Notes: generated by a model not told the origin, from the letters alone. Shown: positions 1-6,465, numbered from the stretch's first letter. The stretch is DNA of 16,969 bases from an uncultured Bacteroidota bacterium (GCA_903879995.1 CAIRNW010000019.1:1-16969); one strand, 5' to 3'. Made by a program: numbers and translations.

Positions 1-395
1 TGCAGCAATTTGGCGAACGCGAGGGTGTTTGGATCTGTTCCTTTACAGAGGTAAAACCAATCATTCAAATCCTGCGGGATCTTTTGATCAAATTGCATCA
101 ACAAACACGAAACCAGGAAAACAAGGGTGACAAGATGCAATTACTCTACGACTACCTGGTAAGTGGTGAGTTTTCTGCACAATGGCAGGCCATACGAGAA
201 GGTTTTATGAATATGAAAATCTCCATTCAAAAAGAGAGAGACGCCATGGAGAAACTCTGGAAATCCAGAGAAAAGCAATTGGAAAAAGTACTTTTAAACG
301 CTGCTCATATCCGTGGATCAATTGAAGGAATTGCTGGTGCAGAGGTAAACCTTAATTTACTAGAAGAAGGAGATGCTGATCCAGAATTGGAGTAA
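1..395 (+). CDS. DUF2130 domain protein, C-terminal part (5' end outside window)
   Basis: An open frame enters from the left edge (first complete codon at position 3) and stops at TAA 393-395. About 130 C-terminal residues are visible. They match the end of the DUF2130 family (PF09903) as I know it: a VWICSFTEV segment, then ILRDLLIKLHQ, then QENKGDKMQLLYDYLVSGEF, a lysine- and glutamate-rich helical stretch with WKSREKQLEKVLLN, and an SIEGIAGAEVN segment. The residues look like a long amphipathic helix or coiled coil. The biochemical role of DUF2130 proteins is not settled. Translation certainly begins before the window, because the family-like residues run right up to the edge. The stop codon directly abuts the stop of the convergent phosphopantetheinyl transferase gene, with no spacer. 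Confidence 0.88.
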   Translation, partial: QQFGEREGVWICSFTEVKPIIQILRDLLIKLHQQTRNQENKGDKMQLLYDYLVSGEFSAQWQAIREGFMNMKISIQKERDAMEKLWKSREKQLEKVLLNAAHIRGSIEGIAGAEVNLNLLEEGDADPELE

Positions 396-1034
396 TCAGG
401 CATGCACCCAGGTAAGCACAAGGGAATCCCAATATTTATAATCGACGCGCAGCGGCTCCTCCCGAAAAGAGGTTTTAAATAGTAATTGAGAAAGATCGGG
501 TAATACCGAAATCAATTGCAAATCGTTGATAAAATCAACACCGTGTTCGCCCTTCCATTTGTATAACGACTCTTTTGCTGACCAACATAAGGTCAACCAC
601 CGTGCGGCCAACTCCGATTCTTGTAGCGTATCCAACTTTATCGCCTCTTGTAAATGCGCTTGCTCCTGATCACTTAAGTATTTATGACGAATGCGAAAAA
701 TGCGTTCGCCAACCATTTCTACATCAATTCCTACCGAATTGTCTTGTGCGTAAATGGCCGCGGCAAAGTCGGTAGTATGTGAAAAGGAAAGATGCTGACT
801 GCCCCCTTCCAGAAATGGTTTTCCGGCTGGATTAAGCAGCAATTGATCCAGAGGAAAGTCAGGTGCCAAGGAAAGAAGCGCCACACGGGCAGCCAGATGC
901 CTCCTTTTTACTTCCTCGTGAGCAATGGGGCGAGCCGGTGCTATTAACTGTTCGAAATAAAACAGCGGCTCGGTGATTTCCCACAAGGCCAATTGGGCCC
1001 CGTCTGAAAGCTGTTGTTGAAAAATAATCGGCAT
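396..1034 (-). CDS. 4'-phosphopantetheinyl transferase superfamily protein (Sfp-like)
   Basis: Predicted to move the 4'-phosphopantetheine arm of coenzyme A onto a serine of carrier proteins in fatty acid, polyketide or peptide synthesis. With the start at 1034 the protein has 212 residues, usual for the Sfp class. The signature is clear: LSFSHT near residue 82, GIDVEM with metal-binding D104 and E106, and WSAKESLYKW with K154 and E155. NPAGKPFL near residue 68 is also typical. I chose the ATG at 1034 (MPIIFQQQ) over one 12 codons upstream because the upstream residues (MICGKLIRNRSI) do not look like the family and an AGGA lies before the chosen start. The gene is divergent from dcd (51-bp gap) and convergent with the DUF2130 gene. 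No carrier protein or synthase is nearby, so the partner is unknown. AcpS-type or Sfp-type use cannot be told apart here, but the length favours Sfp. Confidence 0.9.
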   Translation of the reverse strand: MPIIFQQQLSDGAQLALWEITEPLFYFEQLIAPARPIAHEEVKRRHLAARVALLSLAPDFPLDQLLLNPAGKPFLEGGSQHLSFSHTTDFAAAIYAQDNSVGIDVEMVGERIFRIRHKYLSDQEQAHLQEAIKLDTLQESELAARWLTLCWSAKESLYKWKGEHGVDFINDLQLISVLPDLSQLLFKTSFREEPLRVDYKYWDSLVLTWVHA

Positions 1035-1085
1035 AATGGAGCGATTCCTGATTAATTTGCCGCAAATCAAAACGAATATACGATT

Positions 1086-1622
1086 ATGATTCTCTCAGAC
1101 ACCCGGATTCTAGAAGAGATTGAAAAAGGCACCATCAAAATTTCTCCCTATAATCGGGAGTGTTTAGGTAGTAATTCCTATGATGTTCACCTGGGGAAAA
1201 CATTGGCTACTTACAAAGAGCATCAGATAGACGCAAAAAAACATAACCTGATTGAGTATTTTGAAATTCCAGACGATGGGATTGTCCTATATCCGCACAT
1301 ATTTTACTTAGGCGTCACAGAAGAATATACTGAAACGCACGCACACGTTCCTTTCTTGGAGGGAAAATCATCTACAGGACGTCTGGGCATCGATATCCAC
1401 GCCACTGCAGGTAAAGGCGATGTTGGATTTTGCGGAAACTGGACATTGGAAATTTCTGTAAAACAACCTGTCAAAGTCTACAAGGGCATGCCCATTGGGC
1501 AGTTGATCTATTTTCCCGTGGATGGGCCTATTGAAGTTTCATACAACCAGAAAAAAAATTCAAAGTATAGCAATCAACCCAACAAGCCGGTGGAGAGTAT
1601 GATGTGGCGAAACAAGTTTTAA
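1086..1622 (+). CDS. dcd: dCTP deaminase
   Basis: Predicted to deaminate dCTP to dUTP, feeding dTMP synthesis. The 178-residue length fits the trimeric Dcd/dUTPase fold. Visible motifs are MILSDTRI at the N-terminus, LGSNSYDVHLG (28-37), the phosphate-binding EGKSSTGRLGI (92-102), FCGNWTLEI (115-123) with E122 as the expected catalytic glutamate, KGMPIGQLIYF (133-143) and YNQKKNSKYSNQ near the C-terminus, which closes over the nucleotide in this family. Some relatives (archaeal and mycobacterial) are bifunctional and also hydrolyse dUTP to dUMP; the sequence alone does not tell me which type this is. A near-consensus -7 motif (TTAATTTG, 1052-1059) lies upstream, with no clear Shine-Dalgarno. 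The stop is one base from the stop of the convergent DUF3810 gene. Confidence 0.93.
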   Translation: MILSDTRILEEIEKGTIKISPYNRECLGSNSYDVHLGKTLATYKEHQIDAKKHNLIEYFEIPDDGIVLYPHIFYLGVTEEYTETHAHVPFLEGKSSTGRLGIDIHATAGKGDVGFCGNWTLEISVKQPVKVYKGMPIGQLIYFPVDGPIEVSYNQKKNSKYSNQPNKPVESMMWRNKF

Positions 1623-1623
1623 G

Positions 1624-2760
1624 TTACAACGCCTCCCACCCATTTTTCCGAACCCATGCCATTAACCAACGTAGCACTTGGCTATAGCTCTGTTTTCCTT
1701 GTGGTTGTTCATTAGCCTGTAGAAAATAGTCATATCCCTGCATCACCAATTCTTCCAGCGGAGTTTGATACTGTTGATAAAACACTTTCAACGCTTGAAT
1801 ATCCGACTGAACCTGACTATTACGTTGCAACTTTACCTCGTGCGCACGCGCAGAGTCCATCTGAAATAAAATTGCATGAGCGTACATATACATATCTAAG
1901 TAGGCTGAATATCGAAATAGCGGCTCACTCGCCTCTCTACACACTAAAAAGCCAACAAAATTTGCTTCGCTCTCCTTTGCATAACCCAACTGATGTGCTA
2001 TTTCATGCGTGGTCACGAAAGGTCTTAAAAAAACAGGGATGGTGGTATTCACTTGCCCCTCTCCTGTAAAGGGATTGTAATAACCCTGGAACCCTAAATA
2101 ATTACCCGCGTAGCTATAGACTGATGGTTTTACAGCTCCTAATTTGGCATCCAGGAAAGGATATTTACTCGAAGCATTTTGCACTTCCAATTGAGCAGCC
2201 TTAAAAAGTTTTTCTTTTTTGCAAAAATCTTGACGAGTGGTAGTGTCTACCAAAATTGCGCATTCATTTGCTTTTGCTAAAAGACGAACAGTGAGCGTAT
2301 CAATATCCTCTTTGCTTACATTGGATGGAGTTAGCTCTAATTGACTTCCTATTCCAAGACGATTGTAATTTAAACCCCACAACAAATTAAAAAGGACGTA
2401 AATAATCAAGAAAAGGAAAAGTAATTTTCCAAAAACCATTCTCCAGCGTGGCAAAGGAATCGATCTGGTAGTTAATTTCTTAAGTAAAGCAATGAACTTA
2501 CTTATGCAATAAATGCCAACAAGACCATAGAGGATATCGCCAAAGCTAATCGGAAGCCAGCCCAGCAACCCTCTCATGGTACCCGCTAAAACCGGATAAA
2601 AAGCCTGACTGTAATAAAATTCTACTCGCGCTGCATCAGCGGCAAAAAACTTTATAGACAGTACAAAAAGCAACAATAAAGCCCAACTCCAATTTCTAAG
2701 GAGGCCAGCCAAAAGCCGTGGGAAGGCAGTGCCCACAACGAGCTTTTTTATTTGATTCAT
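1624..2760 (-). CDS. DUF3810 family membrane protein with HExxH motif
   Basis: This 378-residue protein fits DUF3810 (PF12725), a family I know mainly from Bacteroidota. It has about three N-terminal membrane segments (roughly residues 23-42, 70-92 and 110-130), followed by a large soluble domain. Within that domain is HEIAHQLGYAKESEAN: H252, E253 and H256 form a zincin-type HExxH, and E263 or E265 could be the third metal ligand. An FQGYYNPFTGEGQVN segment (about 224-238) precedes it. This suggests a membrane-anchored metallopeptidase, with the domain probably on the periplasmic side, but no substrate or activity is established for the family as far as I know. It stands alone, divergent from the yceD operon and convergent with dcd. 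The ATG at 2760 immediately precedes a basic stretch and the first membrane segment, which supports that start. Confidence 0.85.
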   Translation of the reverse strand: MNQIKKLVVGTAFPRLLAGLLRNWSWALLLLFVLSIKFFAADAARVEFYYSQAFYPVLAGTMRGLLGWLPISFGDILYGLVGIYCISKFIALLKKLTTRSIPLPRWRMVFGKLLFLFLIIYVLFNLLWGLNYNRLGIGSQLELTPSNVSKEDIDTLTVRLLAKANECAILVDTTTRQDFCKKEKLFKAAQLEVQNASSKYPFLDAKLGAVKPSVYSYAGNYLGFQGYYNPFTGEGQVNTTIPVFLRPFVTTHEIAHQLGYAKESEANFVGFLVCREASEPLFRYSAYLDMYMYAHAILFQMDSARAHEVKLQRNSQVQSDIQALKVFYQQYQTPLEELVMQGYDYFLQANEQPQGKQSYSQVLRWLMAWVRKNGWEAL

Positions 2761-2784
2761 AATCAGTCGATTACAAAATAATGC

Positions 2785-2820
2785 TTTGCCTAAAAGTATG
2801 AAAAGTTTATCTTACCTTTG
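2785..2820 (+). promoter_or_regulatory. Bacteroidota-type promoter of the yceD-rpmF-plsX operon
   Basis: TACCTTTG at 2813-2820 is an exact match to the Bacteroidota -7 consensus TAnnTTTG. A TTTG at 2785-2788 could serve as the -33 element, although the 24-base spacing is longer than the usual 19-21. The ATG at 2842 is 21 bases downstream, giving a short leader that contains the GGAG at 2834-2837. The -7 box overlaps a TTG in frame with yceD, which argues against that TTG as a start. Confidence 0.65.
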
Positions 2821-2841
2821 CGCACGCTGAAAAGGAGTACT

Positions 2842-3390
2842 ATGGGTCGACGCCGGGAGTACGATATTGCCTTTGTGGGTTTAAAACCCGGGATTCATGA
2901 GTTCAATTACCCGATCAGCGACAAGTTCTTTGTAGCATTTCAAGAGCAGGACTTTAAGAACTGTAAAGCAAATGTTCGTCTGGTACTCGAAAAACAAACA
3001 GGTTTTTTCCTGCTTACTTTCGAAATCGGCGGCATGTTGGAAGTAACCTGTGATCGATGCAATGGCAACCTACCGCTTGAACTTTGGGACGAATTTAAAA
3101 TTACAGTCAAGATGGTGGAAGAACCCGAATTAATGAATGAACAAGAAGAAGATCCTGATGTTTTTTACATCAGCCGTGGCGAGAGTCACCTGAACGTGGA
3201 GGAATGGATTTACGACTTCATTAATTTGAGTTTACCCATGCAGAAAGCTTGTGGCTTTGAGAAAATGGATGGTCCGTATTGTAACAAAGCCGCACTGGAA
3301 TTGCTAAAAAAAATGAAACAAGAACCTGAATCAGAAACTGAAAAAAAGCCAATCTGGAAAGGATTGGATCAATTTAAAAATTTATCATAA
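2842..3390 (+). CDS. yceD: YceD/DUF177 family protein
   Basis: A 182-residue member of the YceD family (DUF177, PF02620), usually encoded just before ribosomal protein L32 and implicated in 23S rRNA/ribosome metabolism in bacteria and plastids. The protein has a CDRC pair (C70, C73) after GGMLEVTC, an acidic middle (EQEEDPD, about 100-105), and a C-terminal pair C137 and C147 in KACGFEKMDGPYC. Four such cysteines could bind a metal. I chose ATG 2842 (MGRRREYDI) because GGAG lies 4 bases before it. The frame is open upstream to a TTG at 2818, but that codon sits inside the -7 promoter box. The gene is followed by rpmF after 18 bp, the classical order. The exact function in this organism is inferred from context. 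Confidence 0.87.
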   Translation: MGRRREYDIAFVGLKPGIHEFNYPISDKFFVAFQEQDFKNCKANVRLVLEKQTGFFLLTFEIGGMLEVTCDRCNGNLPLELWDEFKITVKMVEEPELMNEQEEDPDVFYISRGESHLNVEEWIYDFINLSLPMQKACGFEKMDGPYCNKAALELLKKMKQEPESETEKKPIWKGLDQFKNLS

Positions 3391-3408
3391 TTCTCAAAAT
3401 AGGAATGT

Positions 3409-3603
3409 ATGCCAAATCCAAAACGAAGACACAGCCAGCAAAGAAGTGCTAAACGCAGAACTCACTATAAAGCTACTGCTGCTACCCTCTCTCAGGATGG
3501 TACAACAGGGGAAACACACTTGCGTCATCGCGCACATGTAAGTGAGGGAAAACTTTACTACAAAGGCAAGTTGGTTGCTGAAAAAGCACCGCTGAAAGCT
3601 TAA
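3409..3603 (+). CDS. rpmF: 50S ribosomal protein L32 (cysteine-free form)
   Basis: A 64-residue protein starting MPNPKRRHSQQRSAKRRTH, the unmistakable basic N-terminus of L32, followed by ATAATLSQDGTTGETHLRHRAHV and a YYKGKLV tail. L32 sits in the large subunit near the peptidyl transferase region. The zinc-binding version carries four cysteines as two CxxC-like pairs. This copy has none: the positions after TLS read QDGTTGE. It is therefore a zinc-independent form. AGGAA ends 3 bases before the ATG at 3409. The gene lies between yceD and plsX, in the conserved arrangement, and is followed by a hairpin that may separate its expression from plsX. Confidence 0.95.
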   Translation: MPNPKRRHSQQRSAKRRTHYKATAATLSQDGTTGETHLRHRAHVSEGKLYYKGKLVAEKAPLKA

Positions 3604-3604
3604 T

Positions 3605-3675
3605 CGCATTTAATTGCTCACCAAATTCCAAATGCCGGAACCCTGCGGGTACTGGGTTTGGAATTTCGCATTTAA
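3605..3675. repeat. 44-nt hairpin flanked by 9-bp direct repeats, rpmF-plsX gap
   Basis: AAATTCCAAA (3623-3632) and TTTGGAATTT (3657-3666) are perfect inverted repeats of 10 bp. The sequence between them pairs further: CCGG (3635-3638) with CTGG (3652-3655, one G-U), then ACCC (3640-3643) with GGGT (3647-3650) around a TGC loop. About 18 base pairs form in 44 nt. The hairpin is bracketed by identical CGCATTTAA copies at 3605-3613 and 3667-3675. It fills nearly the whole gap between rpmF and plsX. Possible roles are an mRNA processing or attenuation element, or a small dispersed palindromic repeat whose flanks are a target-site duplication. There is no long T-tract after it, so a simple terminator is less likely. 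Confidence 0.75.
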
Positions 3676-3681
3676 AATAGC

Positions 3682-4620
3682 ATGAAGATTGGAATAGACA
3701 TGATGGGCGGAGACTTTGCGCCGCTCGAAGCAGTAAAGGGTGTTAAAGCCTTTTTACAAAAGGGATCTCCCTCTACGCTATGCCTGATAGGTGATCAGCC
3801 CCTGCTTGAAAAACTACTGAAAGAGCATGGAATTGAACCATCCTCCTTGATGATTCAGCATGCACCTTCCACCATTGGTATGCATGAGCACCCTACCAAA
3901 GCATTAAAAGAAAAAACGGATTCTTCAATTGCCATTGGTTTTGGTTTACTGGCAGCAAATAAAATTGATGCATTCCTTAGCGCAGGCAACACTGGAGCTA
4001 TGCTGGTAGGAACGCACTTTAGTATAAAGCCATTGGAGGGAGTTATTCGCCCCACTATATCCACTATCATCCCTAAAGCGGATGGTAAAACAGGTTTGCT
4101 TTTAGATGTTGGCCTCAATGCAGACTGCAAGCCTGAGCAGTTGAATCAATTTGCAATGATGGGTACTGTCTATGCACAGCAAATACTTGGGATTGAGAAC
4201 CCTACTACAGGCCTGATCAATGTTGGAGAGGAAGAAGGAAAGGGTAATCAGTTAGCCCAAGCTACTTACCCGCTACTGAAAGAAAATTCAAGTATTCACT
4301 TTATTGGCAATATTGAAGGAAGAGATATTCTAAAGACAAAAGCAGATGTGATGGTATGCGATGGTTTTACCGGAAACATCATTCTGAAAATGGCTGAATC
4401 CATCTATGATATAGCTAAACAACAAGGGATTCAGCATGCTTATTTTGACCGATTCAATTTTGAGGACTATGGCGGAACTCCTATCCTGGGTGTAGCCAAA
4501 CCAGTCTTGATTGGTCATGGGATATCAGGAGAAAAAGCTTTTCACAACATGCTGTTACTTGCAGAGAAAATGATCAAAAAGGATGTGATGAACATCTTAC
4601 AAAAAGCGTTAAAGGCATAG
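3682..4620 (+). CDS. plsX: Phosphate acyltransferase PlsX
   Basis: Predicted to convert acyl-ACP and phosphate to acyl-phosphate, the donor used by membrane PlsY to start phospholipid synthesis; PlsX is a peripheral membrane enzyme. The 312-residue length is within the family range. Motifs seen are MKIGIDMMGGDFAP at the N-terminus, HEHPTKALKEKTDSSIAIG (about 68-86), DAFLSAGNTGAMLVG (about 96-110), DVGLNADCKPEQL (about 142-154), INVGEEEGKGN (about 179-189) and CDGFTGNIILKMAE (about 226-239). It follows rpmF after a 78-bp gap filled by a hairpin. In many bacteria fabH comes next; here a terminator and tRNA-Lys follow instead. The ATG at 3682 is the first in frame and matches the family start. 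Confidence 0.95.
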   Translation: MKIGIDMMGGDFAPLEAVKGVKAFLQKGSPSTLCLIGDQPLLEKLLKEHGIEPSSLMIQHAPSTIGMHEHPTKALKEKTDSSIAIGFGLLAANKIDAFLSAGNTGAMLVGTHFSIKPLEGVIRPTISTIIPKADGKTGLLLDVGLNADCKPEQLNQFAMMGTVYAQQILGIENPTTGLINVGEEEGKGNQLAQATYPLLKENSSIHFIGNIEGRDILKTKADVMVCDGFTGNIILKMAESIYDIAKQQGIQHAYFDRFNFEDYGGTPILGVAKPVLIGHGISGEKAFHNMLLLAEKMIKKDVMNILQKALKA

Positions 4621-4626
4621 AAAAAG

Positions 4627-4654
4627 AAAAGGCCGTCTGACGACGGCCTTTTTT
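4627..4654. terminator. Bidirectional intrinsic terminator between plsX and tRNA-Lys
   Basis: GGCCGTC (4631-4637), a TGAC loop, and GACGGCC (4642-4648) form a perfect 7-bp GC-rich stem. On the plus strand it is followed by TTTTTT (4649-4654), starting 10 bases after the plsX stop. On the minus strand the same stem, 8 bases past the tRNA-Lys end, is followed by TTTTCTTTTT. It can therefore serve both convergent transcripts. Confidence 0.9.
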
Positions 4655-4655
4655 G

Positions 4656-4728
4656 TGATCCCGCTGGGACTCGAACCCAGGGCCCCAACATTAAAAGTGT
4701 TGTGCTCTACCAACTGAGCTACGAGATC
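4656..4728 (-). tRNA. tRNA-Lys(UUU)
   Basis: The minus strand folds as a complete 73-nt cloverleaf. The acceptor stem is GATCTCG with CGGGATC (one T-G pair), the D arm reads GCTC-AGTTGGTA-GAGC, the anticodon stem is CAACA with TGTTG around the loop CTTTTAA, and the T arm is CTGGG-TTCGAGT-CCCAG. The anticodon TTT reads AAA and AAG lysine codons. The discriminator base is A (complement of 4656). CCA is not encoded, since the next minus-strand bases are CAA, so it must be added after transcription. Its own promoter lies upstream, and a shared terminator lies just beyond its end. Confidence 0.97.
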
Positions 4729-4745
4729 AACCAAATTTGGGAGTG

Positions 4746-4777
4746 CAAAAATAAGCCCCTACCCCAATTACACCAAA
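4746..4777 (-). promoter_or_regulatory. Promoter of tRNA-Lys
   Basis: On the minus strand TATTTTTG (4746-4753) matches the -7 consensus TAnnTTTG exactly. TTTG (4774-4777) lies 20 bases upstream, in the expected -33 spacing. This is the best complete Bacteroidota promoter in the window. The tRNA begins 17 bases after the -7 box, leaving a short 5' leader for RNase P to remove. Confidence 0.8.
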
Positions 4778-4821
4778 ACTTTTTAGGTCGATTTATCAAC
4801 TCTTTTTCTTCAATTTTAAAG

Positions 4822-4829
4822 TAGGTTTG
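4822..4829 (+). promoter_or_regulatory. -7 promoter element of the SDR-DUF62 operon
   Basis: TAGGTTTG matches TAnnTTTG exactly and ends only 7 bases before the ATG at 4837. A start of transcription 4-7 bases beyond the box would leave a leader of about 0-3 nt. The -33 element is weak (TTTAT around 4794). It is back to back with the tRNA-Lys promoter. Confidence 0.6.
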
Positions 4830-4836
4830 TAGACGG

Positions 4837-5652
4837 ATGCATACAAATGATTTTTTCAGTGGAAAAGTAGTGGTCGTTACAGGCGGTACCGACGGAATTG
4901 GCAAAGCGCTGGTGGAGCAATTACTGCGCTCCGGTGCACGTGTTTCTACCTGTGGAAGAAAGCAGGATAAAATCTATCAGCTGCAAAAGGAATATCCCAG
5001 CAGTGCATTGCACTGCATGGTAACTGATGTTAGTAGTGAAAATGATTGCCGATTATTTATTGAACGTACTTGCGAGGTATTTGGAGGAATAGATATCCTT
5101 ATCAACAATGCAGGTATCTCAATGCGTGCCCTAATGAAAGACGCCACCATTGAGGTAATACGCCATGTTATGGATATAAATTTCTTTGGCACGGTATACT
5201 GTACTCGTTATGCACTTTCCTCGATTATGGAAAGAAAGGGAACTATTGTTGGTGTTTCCTCTATTGCAGGATATCGCGGATTACCTGGAAGAAGTGGCTA
5301 CTCTGCTAGCAAGTTCGCATTGCAGGGTTGGCTCGAAGCATTGCGAACAGAAATGATGGAAGAGGGTGTTCATGTGATGTGGGTCTGCCCTGGTTTTACC
5401 ACCTCTAACATTAGACATGCGGCCTTAAACAAGGATGCAGAAGCGCATGGTGAAACCTCCATGGATGAAGGTAAAATGATGCCTGCTAGCGAATGCGCTG
5501 GGCATATTTTGCAAGCCATTGCTCGCAAAAAAAGAACCTTGGTTCTTACTTTCACCGGGAAAAGAACTGTTTTTTTAAACCGCTTCTTTCCTGCCTGGGC
5601 TGATAAATTAGTACACCGCTTCTTCTTCAAAGATGGCAAACTGATCCAGTAA
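4837..5652 (+). CDS. SDR family NAD(P)-dependent oxidoreductase
   Basis: A 271-residue classical short-chain dehydrogenase/reductase. The Rossmann glycine motif is TGGTDGIG (15-22), followed by CGRK (39-42), whose Arg after the second strand suggests NADP(H). NNAG is at 90-93, the structural Asn is N115, and the catalytic set is S142, Y155 and K159 in SSIAG...YSASK. PGF (185-187) starts the substrate loop. The C-terminal tail (about 235-271) is hydrophobic and basic, with FLNRFFPAW, and could sit against a membrane. It resembles DHRS7/ketosphinganine-reductase-like SDRs more than FabG, but the substrate cannot be named from sequence. It is transcribed divergently from tRNA-Lys, and the DUF62 gene begins 3 bp after its stop, so the two are probably one transcript. 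There is no Shine-Dalgarno; the leader appears almost absent. Confidence 0.92.
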   Translation: MHTNDFFSGKVVVVTGGTDGIGKALVEQLLRSGARVSTCGRKQDKIYQLQKEYPSSALHCMVTDVSSENDCRLFIERTCEVFGGIDILINNAGISMRALMKDATIEVIRHVMDINFFGTVYCTRYALSSIMERKGTIVGVSSIAGYRGLPGRSGYSASKFALQGWLEALRTEMMEEGVHVMWVCPGFTTSNIRHAALNKDAEAHGETSMDEGKMMPASECAGHILQAIARKKRTLVLTFTGKRTVFLNRFFPAWADKLVHRFFFKDGKLIQ

Positions 5653-5655
5653 ATT

Positions 5656-6465
5656 ATGGCGCTAATCACGCTTACATCCGATATCGGCAGCCCCGACTAT
5701 TTAGTAGGGGCCATCAAGGCGCAGCTTTTACAGTTGATTCCTGACGCCCAATTAATCGACATCTCTCATCACATTCCTCCCTTTAATTATCCACAGGCCT
5801 CTTACGTATGCAGAAGTGCCATTCGACATTTTCCACCATTTAGCTTCCACCTGATTTTAGTAGACTTATTTGCAACGCCCCCCAAGCAATTACTACTTGC
5901 CTTCCATCAGGACCACTACTTTCTCACCGCTGATAATGGATTACTAAGTATGATTCTGGAAGGCACGCCTGCCATGGTAATTGGAATTCCGCTGAATGAG
6001 ACCGTTAGCAAAACAACCTTGCAGTTAACCGAAGTGATGGGGAATATTATAAACCGGATTAACAAAGGAGAGTCCATTGAACGCCTTGGTATACCAGATA
6101 TTCGTTTTCAAGAAAAGAAACACTTGCAACCAATCATTGAGCAACAATTTATTGAGGGGCAGATCATTTTCATTGACAGTTTTGAAAATGTAATTGTCAA
6201 TATTACCAGGGAGCAATTTGAGGAAAATAGAAAAGGACGTGGCTTTCGGATTGTATTTAGAGGAGATGAAACAATTGACCAATTGAGCGAAAGTTATGCT
6301 GACGTCTCAGAAGGTGAAAAGTTGGCACTTTTCAACAGTGCCGGCTACTTAGAAATTGCGATCAATAAAGGAAATGCCGCCGGACTCTTTGGACTGAAAG
6401 GCTATTCAGAAAAAAGCCGACAGGGGCAATTAGCTTATCAAACGGTCCGGGTTTATTTCCAATAA
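5656..6465 (+). CDS. DUF62 family protein (SAM hydroxide adenosyltransferase / halogenase superfamily), divergent
   Basis: A 269-residue member of the DUF62 family (PF01887), which includes fluorinase, SalL chlorinase and SAM hydroxide adenosyltransferases. Family features are ITLTSDIGSPDYLVGAIK at the N-terminus, DISHHIPPF (35-43), ADNGLLSMI (92-100), and in the C-terminal barrel FIDSFENVIVNITREQF and ALFNSAGYLEIAINKGNA. SAM hydrolases carry an Asp-Arg-His triad. Here D70 is in VDLFATPPKQ, where the usual VDPGVG motif is changed and the Arg position is K77 or Q78, and no TFHGRD-like His segment is visible around residues 120-130. The protein may therefore bind SAM or adenosine but act differently, or be a Bacteroidota-specific subfamily. 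Its start is 3 bp after the SDR stop, suggesting translational coupling. Confidence 0.85.
   Translation: MALITLTSDIGSPDYLVGAIKAQLLQLIPDAQLIDISHHIPPFNYPQASYVCRSAIRHFPPFSFHLILVDLFATPPKQLLLAFHQDHYFLTADNGLLSMILEGTPAMVIGIPLNETVSKTTLQLTEVMGNIINRINKGESIERLGIPDIRFQEKKHLQPIIEQQFIEGQIIFIDSFENVIVNITREQFEENRKGRGFRIVFRGDETIDQLSESYADVSEGEKLALFNSAGYLEIAINKGNAAGLFGLKGYSEKSRQGQLAYQTVRVYFQ

Noticed and set aside
575..775. A 66-codon plus-strand open frame within the phosphopantetheinyl transferase gene.
   Set aside because: It is antisense to conserved PPTase motifs and has no independent support.
2818..2841. A TTG start for yceD eight codons upstream of ATG 2842.
   Set aside because: The TTG is part of the TACCTTTG -7 promoter box, and GGAG sits just before ATG 2842.
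3605..3675. The rpmF-plsX hairpin as a simple intrinsic terminator.
   Set aside because: The outer stem is AT-rich and no continuous T run follows it; it is kept as a repeat or processing element.
4837..5652. FabG identity for the SDR gene because it follows plsX.
   Set aside because: A terminator and a tRNA separate it from plsX, and its hydrophobic, basic C-terminal tail is unlike FabG.
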